DNA from: Penelope pileata
Taxonomy: Eukaryota > Chordata > Aves > Galliformes > Cracidae
Assembly (NCBI GenBank): GCA_013396635.1
Contig: WBMW01005087.1
Coordinates: 124,001 to 188,000 of the forward strand
Direction of reading: 5' to 3'
DNA length: 64,000 bases
Positions 1 through 12,230 of this stretch are shown here, in pieces; positions within the stretch are counted from its first letter, which is position 1; each line of letters starts with the position of its first letter. The notes under the pieces are model-generated. The model ran no database searches. It saw only the letters and a program-made list of their open reading frames with translations, and was not told the origin of the DNA. A program made the position numbers and the translations under genes.

Positions 1-29
1 CAACTCAGGGTACCCTATGATTCTATGAT
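1..29 (+). mobile_element. 3' tail of a CR1 LINE (cut by window edge)
   Basis: The first bases carry the tandem TATGATTCTATGA-type motif that ends avian CR1 elements on their sense strand. Only the tail is inside the window. It sits in the last ABCC9 intron, about 545 bp before the terminal exon. Confidence 0.6.
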
Positions 30-575
30 ATTCGCATGGCATTGTAATCAAACTCTACCTCCTGTTGCCTATAGGACTAACCTATTCCCTGCAGCATGCA
101 CCAGTTTAATCTCGGAGAGAGCTAGCTGATCTGCAGGAGGAGACAACCTAGGGGTGTCCTAAGACGAGCACACTGTGGACAGGCAGGGTACAGCGACCAA
201 GGAGCAGAGCAGGATGCCGTGCCACCTGTCACTGCAGGCATACCCAGGATGTTTCTTGCCTGTATTTCCTTAAGGGGAAGGCGTATTTCAGTGATGCTGT
301 AGAATTTATTCCAACAGCTGTGTTGTCCATAATAGCAATTAGCTGACCAAAAGTGAAGTGCGTGCATGTGTAAGTATTTTCAGGCGAGGTGCCAGAGGCT
401 GTAAAGTAATGGAAGATCTCTTCAGATTAAAGATGTAGTACAAGGACCTACTCCAAATGCCACTGTAAATAAAAATAGCCATTCATCAACTTCATACACC
501 GCAGATCAGGCCCATTAATTAACTGCAATGAGAATTATCGTAATGAAAACTTCTGTATGCTTTTCTTTATGGCAG
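30..575 (+). other. ABCC9: Last intron of ABCC9 (3' part)
   Basis: Non-coding sequence ending in a pyrimidine-rich tract and the acceptor CAG at 573-575. I searched it for the alternative SUR2A-type last exon, expected to encode a different 40-odd residue tail starting at the same H-loop histidine, and found none. That exon, if present, lies upstream of the window. Confidence 0.75.
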
Positions 576-713
576 CATCGGGTTCACACTATCCTAACTG
601 CGGACCTGGTCATCGTCATGAAGAGAGGGAACATTTTAGAATACGATACGCCTGAGAACCTGCTTTCTCAAGAAGATGGCATCTTCGCTTCATTTGTCCG
701 GGCTGACATGTGA
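576..713 (+). CDS. ABCC9: Terminal coding exon of ABCC9, SUR2B-type C-terminus (partial gene)
   Basis: This is the last coding exon of the sulfonylurea receptor SUR2, an ABC-family protein that does not transport but regulates Kir6 potassium channels at the plasma membrane. The exon is in phase 0 after an acceptor AG at 574-575, encodes 45 residues and ends with TGA at 711-713. It opens with [19 protein letters not shown], whose first histidine is the H-loop (switch) residue of nucleotide-binding domain 2. It ends FASFVRADM, the SUR2B tail, as opposed to the SUR2A tail made from the alternative last exon. All other exons lie upstream of the window. In known vertebrates SUR2B pairs with Kir6.1, whose gene follows in the same orientation about 11.5 kb downstream. 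The identification rests on a near-identical match to the remembered SUR2B tail and is very secure. Confidence 0.95.
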   Translation, partial: HRVHTILTADLVIVMKRGNILEYDTPENLLSQEDGIFASFVRADM

Positions 714-887
714 AGAATCACATGACGTATTTTAAAAGCTTATTTTTAAACAAGTGAAATGCAAACATTTTCTATTCAATGTAACATCACTTCAATTCTT
801 TTTTTTCAGAGCTTCTTCCTTCTTCACATTTCCATTTCCCAAAACAATAAAACCTATTGCGATGCATGTGTTTCTCAAAGCAATAAA
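714..887 (+). other. ABCC9: ABCC9 3' untranslated region with candidate poly(A) signals
   Basis: AATAAA hexamers occur at 846-851 and 882-887, within 175 bp of the stop codon. A third lies at 2109-2114. Which is used cannot be told from sequence; I bound the 3' UTR at the second. Confidence 0.5.
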
Positions 888-3800
888 AATATCACTTAAT
901 CCAAAAGCCATTAAACTTCATGCTCACATGCACGCACAAACACACACAGGCAGAAGTTTTGATTTCCTGGAAATCTGGCATTTTTCTTAGACATTTTAGT
1001 GGCTTTATTTTCTTTGATAGAGAGGAAAAAAATGTGGTGCTCTTACAAGCTGCACGTTATTCTGGAACCAGGAACAAAATCGTGCAGCTTGTCAAGGAAG
1101 CGAGAGACCCCCAGAAGCATTCTGTCCCCAGGGGGAAAAAGATAAAAACCAGCAAATCCAAACCCATGACTCTTGGGGCAATCTGCTGCATTCCAAAGGC
1201 ATAAACTTTGCTCTTCGAGTTATAGGGGATGAGCAGTGAATGAGGGAAATGAATTTTATCAGAAACAAGGAAATTCTTCCCGCCCTTCACATTAGTTCAC
1301 ACACTGTTGTTGGCACAGTACTATTTTTTCTATGCAATGATTGCTCAGACCTACAACCAGCTCCTAAATCTGTATTTGTTCTTCAGAATTCTTTGAACCA
1401 AAGACACAAATCTTCTTGTAATTATGCACACTTTGATAGGCTTATAGAGGAATACGTTTTGTACAGTACCTTAAGACCTTGTATTAAAATTAATCTGAAA
1501 GTATAAAGTTGATATTAGTCAATCTTCTAAATATTTTCACTAAGATTTTCTACTTAAAATGGCATGTAATCAGCCAACCACTAATTGTTTTATATGTCTT
1601 TAGCCCTTCACATTATTTTTATGCTGGAACAACCTTTTCCTTAGCACATTTCTGAACTATCTCTAAATCAGATCTTGTCCAAGAAGATCTGATTATCAAA
1701 TGATTTCTGTATCTTCAAGATTTAGGTGCACTTAGATACATATTTACCTCATACAGCTTTGAAAAGATTGCCTGCACTTGGCTGATGCATAGGGCTAGAT
1801 TCTGAACCATGATAATTGTGTCACGGACAATAAATCCCTAAAGGAGTTTCACAGACATTCTTTCAGAGGCAGAGTTTGAAACAGCAGCTTCACTAGTGAT
1901 ATTCGGTGGGATTCTTCTTTGCCTACTCTTACAAGATTTAGGATGAACATGAAGTGCAGTTAAGCTTATTCCTACTGTAAAGAAAAGAACATGGGACAGT
2001 ATTCATCAAAAAAAAAACGTACGACTTGAAATTCAGATTGCATTTAGTCTGATAGTGTAAAAATGATGCAATGGTTTATCTTTTTTTTTTTTTTTTCATC
2101 TTATTTGAAATAAAAGTTTTGTTATACAACTAAACAAAAAACTTAGCCTGGAACATTTTAATAGGGAAAGTACTTTCGTGATTTCCCTGTCTACTGCTGT
2201 GAAAAGTTTTTGCTCTTTTCTCCATTAATACCCTGTGTTGAACTCTGTCATACAAAGAAAATAAAAAAATAAAGCAGATGTTTACAGTGGAAAAGCTTGT
2301 TGTTACACAGATTTCAGAGCTAAAAGGCCAGAATCCTTCTTGATATAATTTCATTGTCTTCAGGGAAAAGCTAACTGAATTCATTGCTGTCAGACTCAGT
2401 CAGTATGAAGTAGAAATAACTTTGTTTATCTGCGTATCTTTGATGATGATGCAGCCCTGATTTAAGTGGTGCCAATCAGTTCAATGAAATGCTATTTTCC
2501 ACTACATTAGTAGCTGTTGAGTGACTGGGATTGTGTCAGGCATCCTAAAGAACTTAAAAGGGCCCCAAAATTAGCTCCTCTTTCCTCTTACATTCATCCC
2601 AAAGCCAGCAATAGGAGGAAGAAGCCCCTTCTTTGCTCACCCATCCCTCCAGAGGTATGGAGCTTAACAAACATTTCAGTATGTAGAAAAGAAAATGAAT
2701 TAGGAGCTAAGAAAAGCCTATCAGCACGCCTCATTCGTTGTGCTGGAGGAACGCAGGAATACTGGCCCTAACACTACGTGCCTGCGGTCGGTACGTTTGA
2801 TGACCATTGGAACACAGCCCCTACCAGGTTTAAAGGCTCAGTGTGGCTCCTCAAGCAATTAATCCTGCTCAGCATACACAGATTCCAAGAGACGCAGCAA
2901 GCAGTCAAAGTGCCATAGACCTACCAGATCTCCTTGCATTATAGCCACTGTGCACGCCACATACTCACCAAGGGCACAGGCTGAGCTTCTGCTTCTCTGT
3001 GTTTCCCTCTGATGGAGAAGGGTGCTCCCAACAGTCGCACAGGTCAGTTTTGTCACTAAGACAGGTGCAGAAGGGATGAAGTATTTGAAACAAAACTCTT
3101 AATTTCACACAAAGGTTTTAACTGAGTCCCCTTTAGGAGCCGTTTCCTCAGGCTGTGGCACATACCTGGTAGTGGAAACATCAGCCCAGAGATCTTGCCT
3201 CTGACCCTTGTCACACTCCCTCCTCCGCTGGCCAGCCCTTGTTCCCTTGCCACAGCACCCTTGCTTTTTTGCCTTCAATGCCTCCATGCATCATATCAAA
3301 TTTGGGGTTCATGGCTGTATCCCTGAGTGCTCCTTGCTCTGCCTGTGCCCTCCTCTCCTTCCTGAGCTCCATGCCCTCTGCTCTGTTTCCTCTCGGGCAC
3401 AGCTCTGCTCTCCCTGCCCTCTCCTGCATTTCTCCAGCTTGCTATCCTAACACTCCTCCTCTTCAGGGGCACACATACTATAGCGTGACCATGGCTTTAA
3501 TTTGTTTTTCCCAAAGCAATAAGCTAAATAAACTTCCATTATTGCAATACTGTGTTCTAGAAATACACAGTTCCTCTTTTCACACAGGAGCTTTGAAGGC
3601 AAACACCAGCCACGGGTGCACTTTTTTAACTATGGATGGAGGGAAATCTCTGTGAGATATCCTAAATTATATTTCTCATTTCATCTGTATTTCTTTTTCT
3701 GCTAAGTGTTTCTGGGATGGTGGAAGTAAAATAGAAGGAGTAAGGTCCCTTGTTGGCAATACAACTGCTTGTGCAGCCACAACAGTGTTCCCTGACCCGA

Positions 3801-6800
3801 GCTGCAACCTGTGGACAATCTTTCCCACTGGCTGAGCTGGATGTCACAAATGGCTCTGTGCCCTTCTTGTATGTGCTCTTTCATCACACCAGTAACAGTA
3901 AGCTGCTCGTTGCTGCTTCTCCTACACCACAAATACCCCGTACAACCCCTGTGTCTACTACTGAGCCAGAATGTTCAAGTGCCCTGAATCCCACTGCAGA
4001 GGTTTTAAGTTGTGTTTGAGGCAGGACCGTGAGCCTCTGCTATCAACACTGCTGACAGATAGGAAGGGGAAGCTTCTGCCTGCTCAAGATACAGCACAGT
4101 GGATGTTGGGATTCACCTAAGAACTGTTTTCCTAAGGTTTTTCCAGGCAATTGCAATTCCAATTCCAGGCAAAATTTGTTTTGGTTTGGTTGTTTTTCCT
4201 TTTTAAAGGAAAGAAATCAAACTTAAGGCTGTGAGGACTAATTCTGAGTTGAGTTTGTTGATGATTTTTTGTAAATTCAAATTTGATTTAGAGGAAAATG
4301 AAACGTTACTTAAACGAATCCTGTATAACTCACTACTGATGGTCTCTTCACTTTTTTTACGAAGATCTCTCAGAACCACCTGGATAAGTTTGCCATTTGA
4401 TGCACAGCGTGTTGCCCGCATGTGTGTGTATTTATACACAAAGCCACACATGGAATCTGTTTGGTTTTTTTTCTTTTGAAGCATACAGTAACTCACGGTT
4501 CATTTCCTTTCTGTTCAGAAGAAAGGTTTCCCAGAACAAAACTATGCTTTTTTCAATACCAGCCCATCCACTGGAGATGCCCATCTCTCACCGGTGACTG
4601 TAGCCTGGAGTCTGGGCAATGAACTTGAATTCCACGTCTGCCTTTTCGATCGTCAACTTCATAGCCTCTGAGAGGTGGAGAGAGACAGACAGTGGGGGTT
4701 TCCAGCCACGTTTAAACCACAGGGGAAGCACAGATCTACGGCATTTCCTGCAAGGCAGACAGCCCCAGGGAAGTCTGGGATAGCTCTGATAAGCCAGGGA
4801 TGTAAGCAAGGCAAAGTCTGCAGAGAGAAATGCTTTGTTAGGAAAAGCACCGGGCAGAAAAGGTATCGCAAGTGTTTCTATGTTGCAAATTCATTGCAGA
4901 CCTTTATTTGCAAGATCTTGCCTCCTTTTTCTAGCTATCATTTAATATCATTTAGGTGAAAGAATATATTTTCAGAGGCTCGTGAAGCACGTGGATGAGC
5001 CACTTTTATTTTCAAGTAAAATGGCAGAACACCTCTGCTATAAACTAACACACCTCCACCAAACTCAATCAGCACCAACAGCAAATACGATCCAGCTGAT
5101 CTTATGACACATAAAAACTATGCTAGCAAAAAGTAATAGTAGAGAATCATGTTTGTTTTCTTAAAATATAGATGACATCAATTTTGCATATGGTCAAGCA
5201 GGTCTCTTCAGACTTCTTATACAATAAACTGCTTAATTAATCATTTTTTTTTGCGTCTTAAAGCAATGTGCTCCTGTGCTTCATTGTAAAAAGATGCTGA
5301 TACATCCATGTATCATTACCTGTGTACACGTATCATGTACATATTCCACATGTAACGCTGCTCACACGTCAGGAGAAGATGAAGGTGACATCACAAATAC
5401 ATTTTACACAAACCATAGGCATTTCAACACAAATGGGGATACAATTTATCTCAGGCAAACAGCTACCTTTATACAAAAGCTAAGGACAAAGAGCATTTTT
5501 ATTATCAGGAAATGAAAACTTTTAACGTGGACATCTAGCAGCCAAAGTTGGAGTATTTTTCACTTGTGAGCACTGTGACAGTGCCAGTAGAAACCAGTTC
5601 TGAAATATCTAGTGAAATCACATGGCTACTTGTTAAATTTCCTCTGCAGCAATGATTCTCCTATAAAATGTGTTAAAAAGCAAAAAACAATTCACCAGAT
5701 TTGCTAAATTATACCATCAAGTAGTATCTTTTCAAAGCCTAATTTAAAGCCACCATAAATTCTGTAAACTCTCTGACATGAATTCAGGGGTGGCATGTGT
5801 GGAGCTCTTTAGTTCCTTTGAAAACAAACCGTTCAGAGGCAAAAAAAAAAAAAAAGAAAAAAAGTCTGAAAACAAAACTGTAAATCAAATTCTTCATTGC
5901 CATGCAAACATCCCAGTCATTTCCACATTGTTTTTTTACTGCTCTGTACTTTCTCCACCAGAACCGACCTCTGTGTAGAACTGTGTGGAAAGATTATCAG
6001 GTTTTCAAACTATCAAATAATGGTTGTGAAGCAGAAGTCCTCCGACTCCTACAAATTAGCAATGTGCTGACGCTGTTTTGGCAGAAGAGCTTCGAGTGTT
6101 GGCGTGTCTGAAGCTGTGAAGTTCGGAGAAGCTTCCAAATGTAATCCTTCAAGGGGAGAGAGATTTTTAGAAAAGTCTTAATCATTTCACTACACAGATA
6201 TTATTAATTATTCACTGCTGATAGTATCCGTCTGGTGTTAGACGCTACCCATGCAAAGGTAACAGACGCTCCTGGCAGGAGCTCTTTACTCCTCTGATAC
6301 AATAAGCCACATTCTGATCAGACTAGAAACAATCAGTCAGTAAAAAATACCCATTTTATTAACAAAAATTAGTTTCTATTTGCTGTATTGACATGTGCAA
6401 GATGTCCTCTTTCCTTCTCACTGCATATAGAGATTTCCATCCTATGAATTACTACATAATGGTGCAGCATTCATCTCCAATGTTACCACACTGCACATCT
6501 CACTGCCTACTACATTCATCCCCATGTATGCATATTAGTCATTTTTATATATAAATACTTTGCATAGTTATACATCTATGGAATAAAAGGTATAAATAAG
6601 TAACAAACAGTTCCAGCTAGTACTGCCCCTAGGACTGTCTCTTAGCTATTCCCATGACATTTCTTAACTCTCCCCTTATTTTACTTCAGGCTTTGCTGGC
6701 TGTACCAGCTTACATCCATAAATATCGCTTAACCATCCAGTAAAATATTTAACCATGTAACTAAGGAACTAATGCAGCTTGGTGTAAATGACATGGTCCA

Positions 6801-9800
6801 GAACCACCACCCTTCAGTATCACAGCTACAGATGCCCCAAAGCTGCATATTCTTTGACACGCAGGAAGTTACAGATTCATGGCTGACAGCTATATGTGCC
6901 TTTATTGCGCCAGCTGGATTAGGCCCCTGCCCTTTCAGCAATACCAGCAGGACTGTCAGAGCACTCTGTCAGAGGCAGGAACCCACAGTTCTATGTGCTG
7001 CAGATTTGTGTGACTGAATCATTCGGGATTGGGGCCATCTACTGTTCCAGGTCCCGCCACAGCATGAGATCAGAGGGCTCAGAGCTGCCAGTTCTGTGAT
7101 ACAATCTGAAGATGAGAGATGGCATCTATCTTCCATCAACAGCATGTCTCAATTCAACCCTGCAGCCAGCAGATAGCTGCTCTATCAACCACCTGTAGAA
7201 CCTGGAAGCACAAAGACGGAGATGCAAAATATTCCACAGCTCTGTGGAGCTTTATGAAATTTAAATTGAATTATGCTGAAGAGAAACCCAAGCTTGCTGG
7301 CTCCTGCTACACAAGAGTAATGGGCAGAATCTGGACAAGGCGCTCCAATGGAAACCCTTTGAAACCTGGCTCTGCTTCTCCAGATATCAACAGAGGTAAA
7401 TGAGAAAAGAAATGGCAGCTATCATTTGTCCCAACCCCGGTAATAGGAGCACATACGCTCTCCAAGTTTCTGGTTTGCCAGACAGGGATACCAAGACCTA
7501 AGATGCAGCTTGGGTATAAGAGGCACCACTATCCCTGACACGAAGGTGCCGTGACAGGCTGAGTCTCTACAGCACCGAGACTCAACAAAGTGCAGTCTCT
7601 GGGTTTTAGCCTGCACTATAAACTAGAGATCTTGAAAGGAACAAACACACAGCTAAAATTACAAAGATAGGCAGATGGGTAAGTAATGTGGAACTGCAAG
7701 GAGTTTTGGTGGGTTTTGCACACGGATGTAGCATGATGTGGTCATCTCTAGAGGGAATGAGGCTAGGACTTTGGGCAGCATATCCTGGAGCACAAGGCGT
7801 TTCTTTCAACCACCCCATCCTTGGCTCAGCTGTGTCCCTGGAGCAGAGGTGGAGTAAGGGAAGCAGAGGCTAAAAGATGTTGGATTTCATAAATTAGATC
7901 ACTGCAGGAACAATGTGGTTTGGGTGTGATAACCTTTTCTCTCCTCTCCCTCCTCCCTGCTCTGTGCTGACCCTGGAGAAACCCCAGCCCAAAGGCCACG
8001 TGGGCTGCTCTCCCACACCATGGGGTTAAAAAGCATTGCTCTATGGCTGTGTCCTCCCTTGCAGAAGCATGCTGGTGGCTCTCACGTTGATCCGCTGCAG
8101 CACCAGGAGAGCCCCCAAAGGATGGCAGCACTTCCTAGGAGTGGACAGGGAGCAGGAAAAAGGAGACAGAGGGGCCCAGCTCTGGGCAGATTCGGCTGAA
8201 GAACCTCTGCCCACCCCAGAGCACGCTCCTACGTGAGCAGGCTTGGCCCCCGTATGCTTAGTGCAGGAGGAAGCCGGAAAGATGCATGTGCTGTCTCTTG
8301 TTCCATAACATATTGTCTCAAACCTCCCTGGAACAGAACCACTGCAGTGGCAGAGGAAGCCAAAAGAAATTACTAGTTCTCCAGAAAGTGGCTAGGATCA
8401 CATCAACATGCATCACTTCCAAATCAGACAGTTTTCATGCAAAACAAAGCCTCTGCCAGCAAACCCCCAGGACATCTACAGACTCTACCATGCAACTTAG
8501 CAAAGCTGGATGACGGGCATGAGTTACATACATTTTGATGATAGAGACTATTTTTGTCCTGGTGCTCTTGCATGAAACAGAAGGGGGAGAAAGAAAAAAA
8601 AAAAAAGAAGAAGAAGAAGAAGAAATTGTTTCAGGGTACCAGACGCCCTTAGTTTGCAGTTTCTGCTCTTTCATGTTTGATGGATCTACTGCCAGTTCAG
8701 CTGGGGAAGAGTTCATCCACGCTGTCCGAATATGGCTTATCAGCTTTGTGCCTTTGTGGAAGCCCCGCGATGAGTGCATGACATCTCTGGACGCCTGCAA
8801 AGTCATCCTATCTCTAAGCTAGGACTAGAATTTCAAACAAAACTTATTACGAAGCAGGATTTTCTGAAAGGGCTGGGTACAGCTATAATGTGGAAATTTC
8901 AGATTCATGTCTAAGCACATAACTTAATCCTTTCTAGATAGACATAATTTTAAAGTGATATTTGTTGTAATACCACTAACTTCTTGGGGGCAGAGGGCAA
9001 ATGAGACAGCAGGAAGAGAGAAGCATGATGGGTCCCTAAATCTGGACCTAAACCTGCCATCAATTCTGGTCATTTTTTCCCTGAGCAGGCTGCGTTCACA
9101 GCACTTAGACCCTATGTTCCTAACGAAAAGGGCTGGGAGACATTGCAGGACATTTTCCCAGCTATTACTTAAATCTCAGACTTTCATGTGCATGTGGCAA
9201 CCAAGCAAGTATTTAAAAGGGCAAAGGGGAACATTTTTGGTAGTTGTCACTCTCTGGAGCATATTCACGCACTGTAGCTCAGGGAAGCGTGTGCTGTGCT
9301 CAAAACCATGTCTCATATTCTTGAACCAGGAAGAGGGAAAGGTTCTTTCTGACAGTGTTCCTGACCTTCACGTCCCAGCAGCCGTGGCCCAGCAGGCTTC
9401 CTTGAAGCAGGTCTCAGGTGTGAGAATGGAGGCAGGCACCCCTTCCTGTGAGGGGAGGCCACTATTGAGATGGCAAAACAGGATTTTATAAGCATTTTTC
9501 TTCCCATGTATGGTGATGGGAAAAATGAGCGACATCTTGGTGTAGTCCCACTGGGGCTGTGCCAAGGCTGTCTGGGTATGTTTGAGGAGACCCCTTCATC
9601 TCAGCTAAGCATGGTACAATTCCCATCCATGCAAACTGCTTGTTTAAGTGTGGTGCTTTCAGCTCCAGCCTGGCTCCATGTGGACTTTGTGCCACATGGC
9701 CCTGTGCCCACCAGGAGATGAGGGGAGGAGCATGACGGCTGCTCCTGTTGCCTCGCACCCAGCACAGGTGCAGTGCCTGGGCAGGGTGGGAAGGGCCTGA

Positions 9801-11165
9801 GCCTGAGCACAGCCGCAGTGTGTGTTATGTACAGCAAAGTAACTAAAAGCGACATCCATTTATAGAATTATGGATTTTGACGATCATCTGAGATAAAACT
9901 GGAATTGAACATGTGACATGAGTTGTGTCAGAAGCAAAATAAGAAAACGCAAGGACCTTCTGCATAAAGAGGGGGATTCCATGTAGTTTCCAGACGCCTC
10001 TTTCTGATTCTGAAATGCAACTAGCAGCCATACTGGGGAAACACCAGCCTTGTTTTAGCCCTAGCATGAAACAATTCTTTCTTAGAGCTAGAAGGGGGAA
10101 AGGGAGAGGGAAGGAAAGGCAATTTTTTGCATTTGTACTGAAACAGCCATTTCCAACAGTTACACCCAAGCAAGATGCACTTTTGGAGGCTGCATCCAAC
10201 AAGTGAGTCAGCCCCTCCGAGCAGCCTGTGCCCTTCCATGTGCAGCAGCAGGTAATGCCCCAGCTCGCCCCGCCTAGCCCACCCCGTGCCACAGCTGCCA
10301 CCAGCACCGATCTGCAGACACCCACCCAGGTCTCTGTGTGCTGGCACTCAAGCCTGGTTACAATCTGAAGTAATTGCTTTAGATGTGACTTTTCATGCTG
10401 GGGCTGGTCACCTGCCTGAGGTTAATTTCCTGCACAAACGCTTAGCTAATTGCCTAGCAGGTCAGGGGCTTTGAGTCTGTCTATTTTCTTACTGCTGGCT
10501 AGCTGGTGTTAGAAAAGGGTACTGCTAGAGAAGTACACAGGAACTGCATCCCTATTTAAAGCGGAGCACGTGCATGTGTTTGACAGGGTGGATATCTTCA
10601 AGCTGGGGATTGCATTGCCCATCAAATGCGCCTTCTCAGTTTTTCCAGGCCTGAATACACTTAGATGCTTCCTGCCTGCAGCAGGCCTGTGAAGCGTTTC
10701 TTTCTGTCTCAAGTTTGCAGCGAGAAGCACTGCGTTACGGCCTGTATAAATGTTACACTGCATAGGCCACCCGCTTGAGTGAGCCGCAGAAACGTCTCCC
10801 CGCCGCACACACAGGCGTTCCTTGGGCGTGGAGGAGTTAAGCCAACACAACGGTGTCTCTGCACTTTGCTTCATTAAAGTCTAAATTTAGATCTTTTCGT
10901 AAAGCTGATGTACTGTTTATTCTTCCTACAAACCCTAAGACCTCGNAAACACAAGAGCCAAAACTGTAAACCTCGACCTGTGGGAACACAAATGAACCCC
11001 TGCGATTTCATTGCTGTTGACGTGCTCATTTCTCCTGCACCCATGGCTGCTATAAACACCCATCCATCACTGCCCCTCACACCAGCTCAAGGCTGTAACG
11101 GCCCAAAGGCTGTGCCCATCCAAGTTACCACGAGCTGCGAGCCATACAAAGGAATGCCCCTTCCT
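888..11165. other. ABCC9-KCNJ8 intergenic region
   Basis: About 10.3 kb with no exon I can support. It contains short homopolymers (T16 at 2081-2096, an A-rich run near 5841), an A/AAG purine run at 8586-8624, and AT-rich unique sequence. A stretch at about 10340-10480 with several homeodomain-like TAAT cores looks like possible regulatory DNA. There is one ambiguous base at 10946. Open frames here are short, overlap on both strands and show no recognisable domain. Confidence 0.6.
8581..8624 (+). repeat. Purine simple repeat, A-run followed by (AAG)n
   Basis: A 44-nt run of A and G only: a G-rich start, then poly(A), then AAG triplets. Ordinary microsatellite. Confidence 0.85.
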
Positions 11166-11574
11166 NNNNNNNNNNNNNNNNNNNNNNNNNNNNNNNNNNN
11201 NNNNNNNNNNNNNNNNNNNNNNNNNNNNNNNNNNNNNNNNNNNNNNNNNNNNNNNNNNNNNNNNNNNNNNNNNNNNNNNNNNNNNNNNNNNNNNNNNNNN
11301 NNNNNNNNNNNNNNNNNNNNNNNNNNNNNNNNNNNNNNNNNNNNNNNNNNNNNNNNNNNNNNNNNNNNNNNNNNNNNNNNNNNNNNNNNNNNNNNNNNNN
11401 NNNNNNNNNNNNNNNNNNNNNNNNNNNNNNNNNNNNNNNNNNNNNNNNNNNNNNNNNNNNNNNNNNNNNNNNNNNNNNNNNNNNNNNNNNNNNNNNNNNN
11501 NNNNNNNNNNNNNNNNNNNNNNNNNNNNNNNNNNNNNNNNNNNNNNNNNNNNNNNNNNNNNNNNNNNNNNNNNN
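11166..11574. other. Assembly gap (409 N)
   Basis: Run of N immediately upstream of a GC-rich segment. Its true length is unknown. It probably hides part of the KCNJ8 promoter or first exon, since such gaps are common in GC-rich avian promoters. Confidence 0.98.
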
Positions 11575-11990
11575 CTGGGGACACGGCTGGGGATAAAGGC
11601 AGGGCCGCCCCGCCTCGTCCCGGAAAGGAAGGAGGGCTGCGGAGAGAAGGGGAACGCCCGCTCCGCGCCGTCCTGCCTCCAGCCCGCAGCCCGGCTCCGC
11701 AGCATGCTGCCGGGGGACGGGACCGGGGCTCGGCGGCCAGCAGGGCTCTCCGCAGGCTGGCCTGGGTTACGCGCCAGAGGAGAAGTCTGATTCTTCGCGC
11801 CCCGAAGGATGCGAATGGGCGAGTGCCCGTGCGGCGGTACCCACCCCGGCAAGGCCATCTCCCGGCGGCGCGGCCCGAGGCACCGACCTGCTGTACGTCC
11901 CGTGGCTGAGCGGGGAGTGTTTGCCAGGCGGCCCTGCAGCCCGCCTGCCTGCCGGGAGCGGCCAGACAGCGGCTGCTGTCTCTTTTGGAA
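11575..11990 (+). promoter_or_regulatory. KCNJ8: CpG-rich segment, probable KCNJ8 promoter / non-coding exon 1 region
   Basis: This stretch is strikingly GC-rich with many CpG dinucleotides, unlike the AT-rich sequence around it, and ends about 240 bp before the KCNJ8 start codon. A TATA-like ATAAA lies at 11593-11597 in a GC-rich setting. In other vertebrates KCNJ8 begins with a non-coding exon, which should lie here or inside the adjoining gap. I could not fix its donor site: several GT dinucleotides are possible. Confidence 0.6.
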
Positions 11991-12146
11991 GCTGGTACCA
12001 ATGGCTCGTACAAAAAAAGATGGGGTGAAGCGGGGAGGGTGTTGTAGAATAAAGCCACTCGGTGACATTTGATGTGGGGGTACCCAGCCGGGGCTTCTTG
12101 CTGTAGCACCCAGTGCCAAGTCTGACCAGGTTTTCTCTTTTCTCAG

Positions 12147-12230
12147 GGTAGGCAGTGAGCCCCGCGGAGACGCATGACAGGGACTGTCCCCCGTTTCGCA
12201 TCTCGCTAGGTGGACTATGGTGGCAGGAAG
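12147..12230 (+). other. KCNJ8: KCNJ8 exon 2, 5' untranslated part
   Basis: A pyrimidine-rich run at about 12131-12144 followed by AG at 12145-12146 is a good splice acceptor, placing the exon start at 12147. The leader contains one upstream ATG at 12174 opening an 11-codon reading frame that stops at 12207-12209, 21 bp before the Kir6.1 ATG. Confidence 0.6.

Noticed and set aside
7165..7184. CTCF-like match CCAGCAGATAGCTGCT
   Set aside because: Only 13 of 16 positions agree and one mismatch falls in the core GG; too weak.
11711..11736. G-quadruplex in the CpG island
   Set aside because: Only three runs of three or more G occur together (GGGGG, GGG, GGGG); the fourth is only GG, so the standard motif is not met.
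10908..11909. Long + strand open frame (333 codons) across the gap
   Set aside because: Most of it is N. The parts outside have no domain, and the GC-rich end is promoter-like DNA.
12210..12230. GTG at 12210 as an alternative Kir6.1 start adding seven residues
   Set aside because: The conserved family N-terminus begins at the ATG at 12231, and GTG starts are rare in animals.
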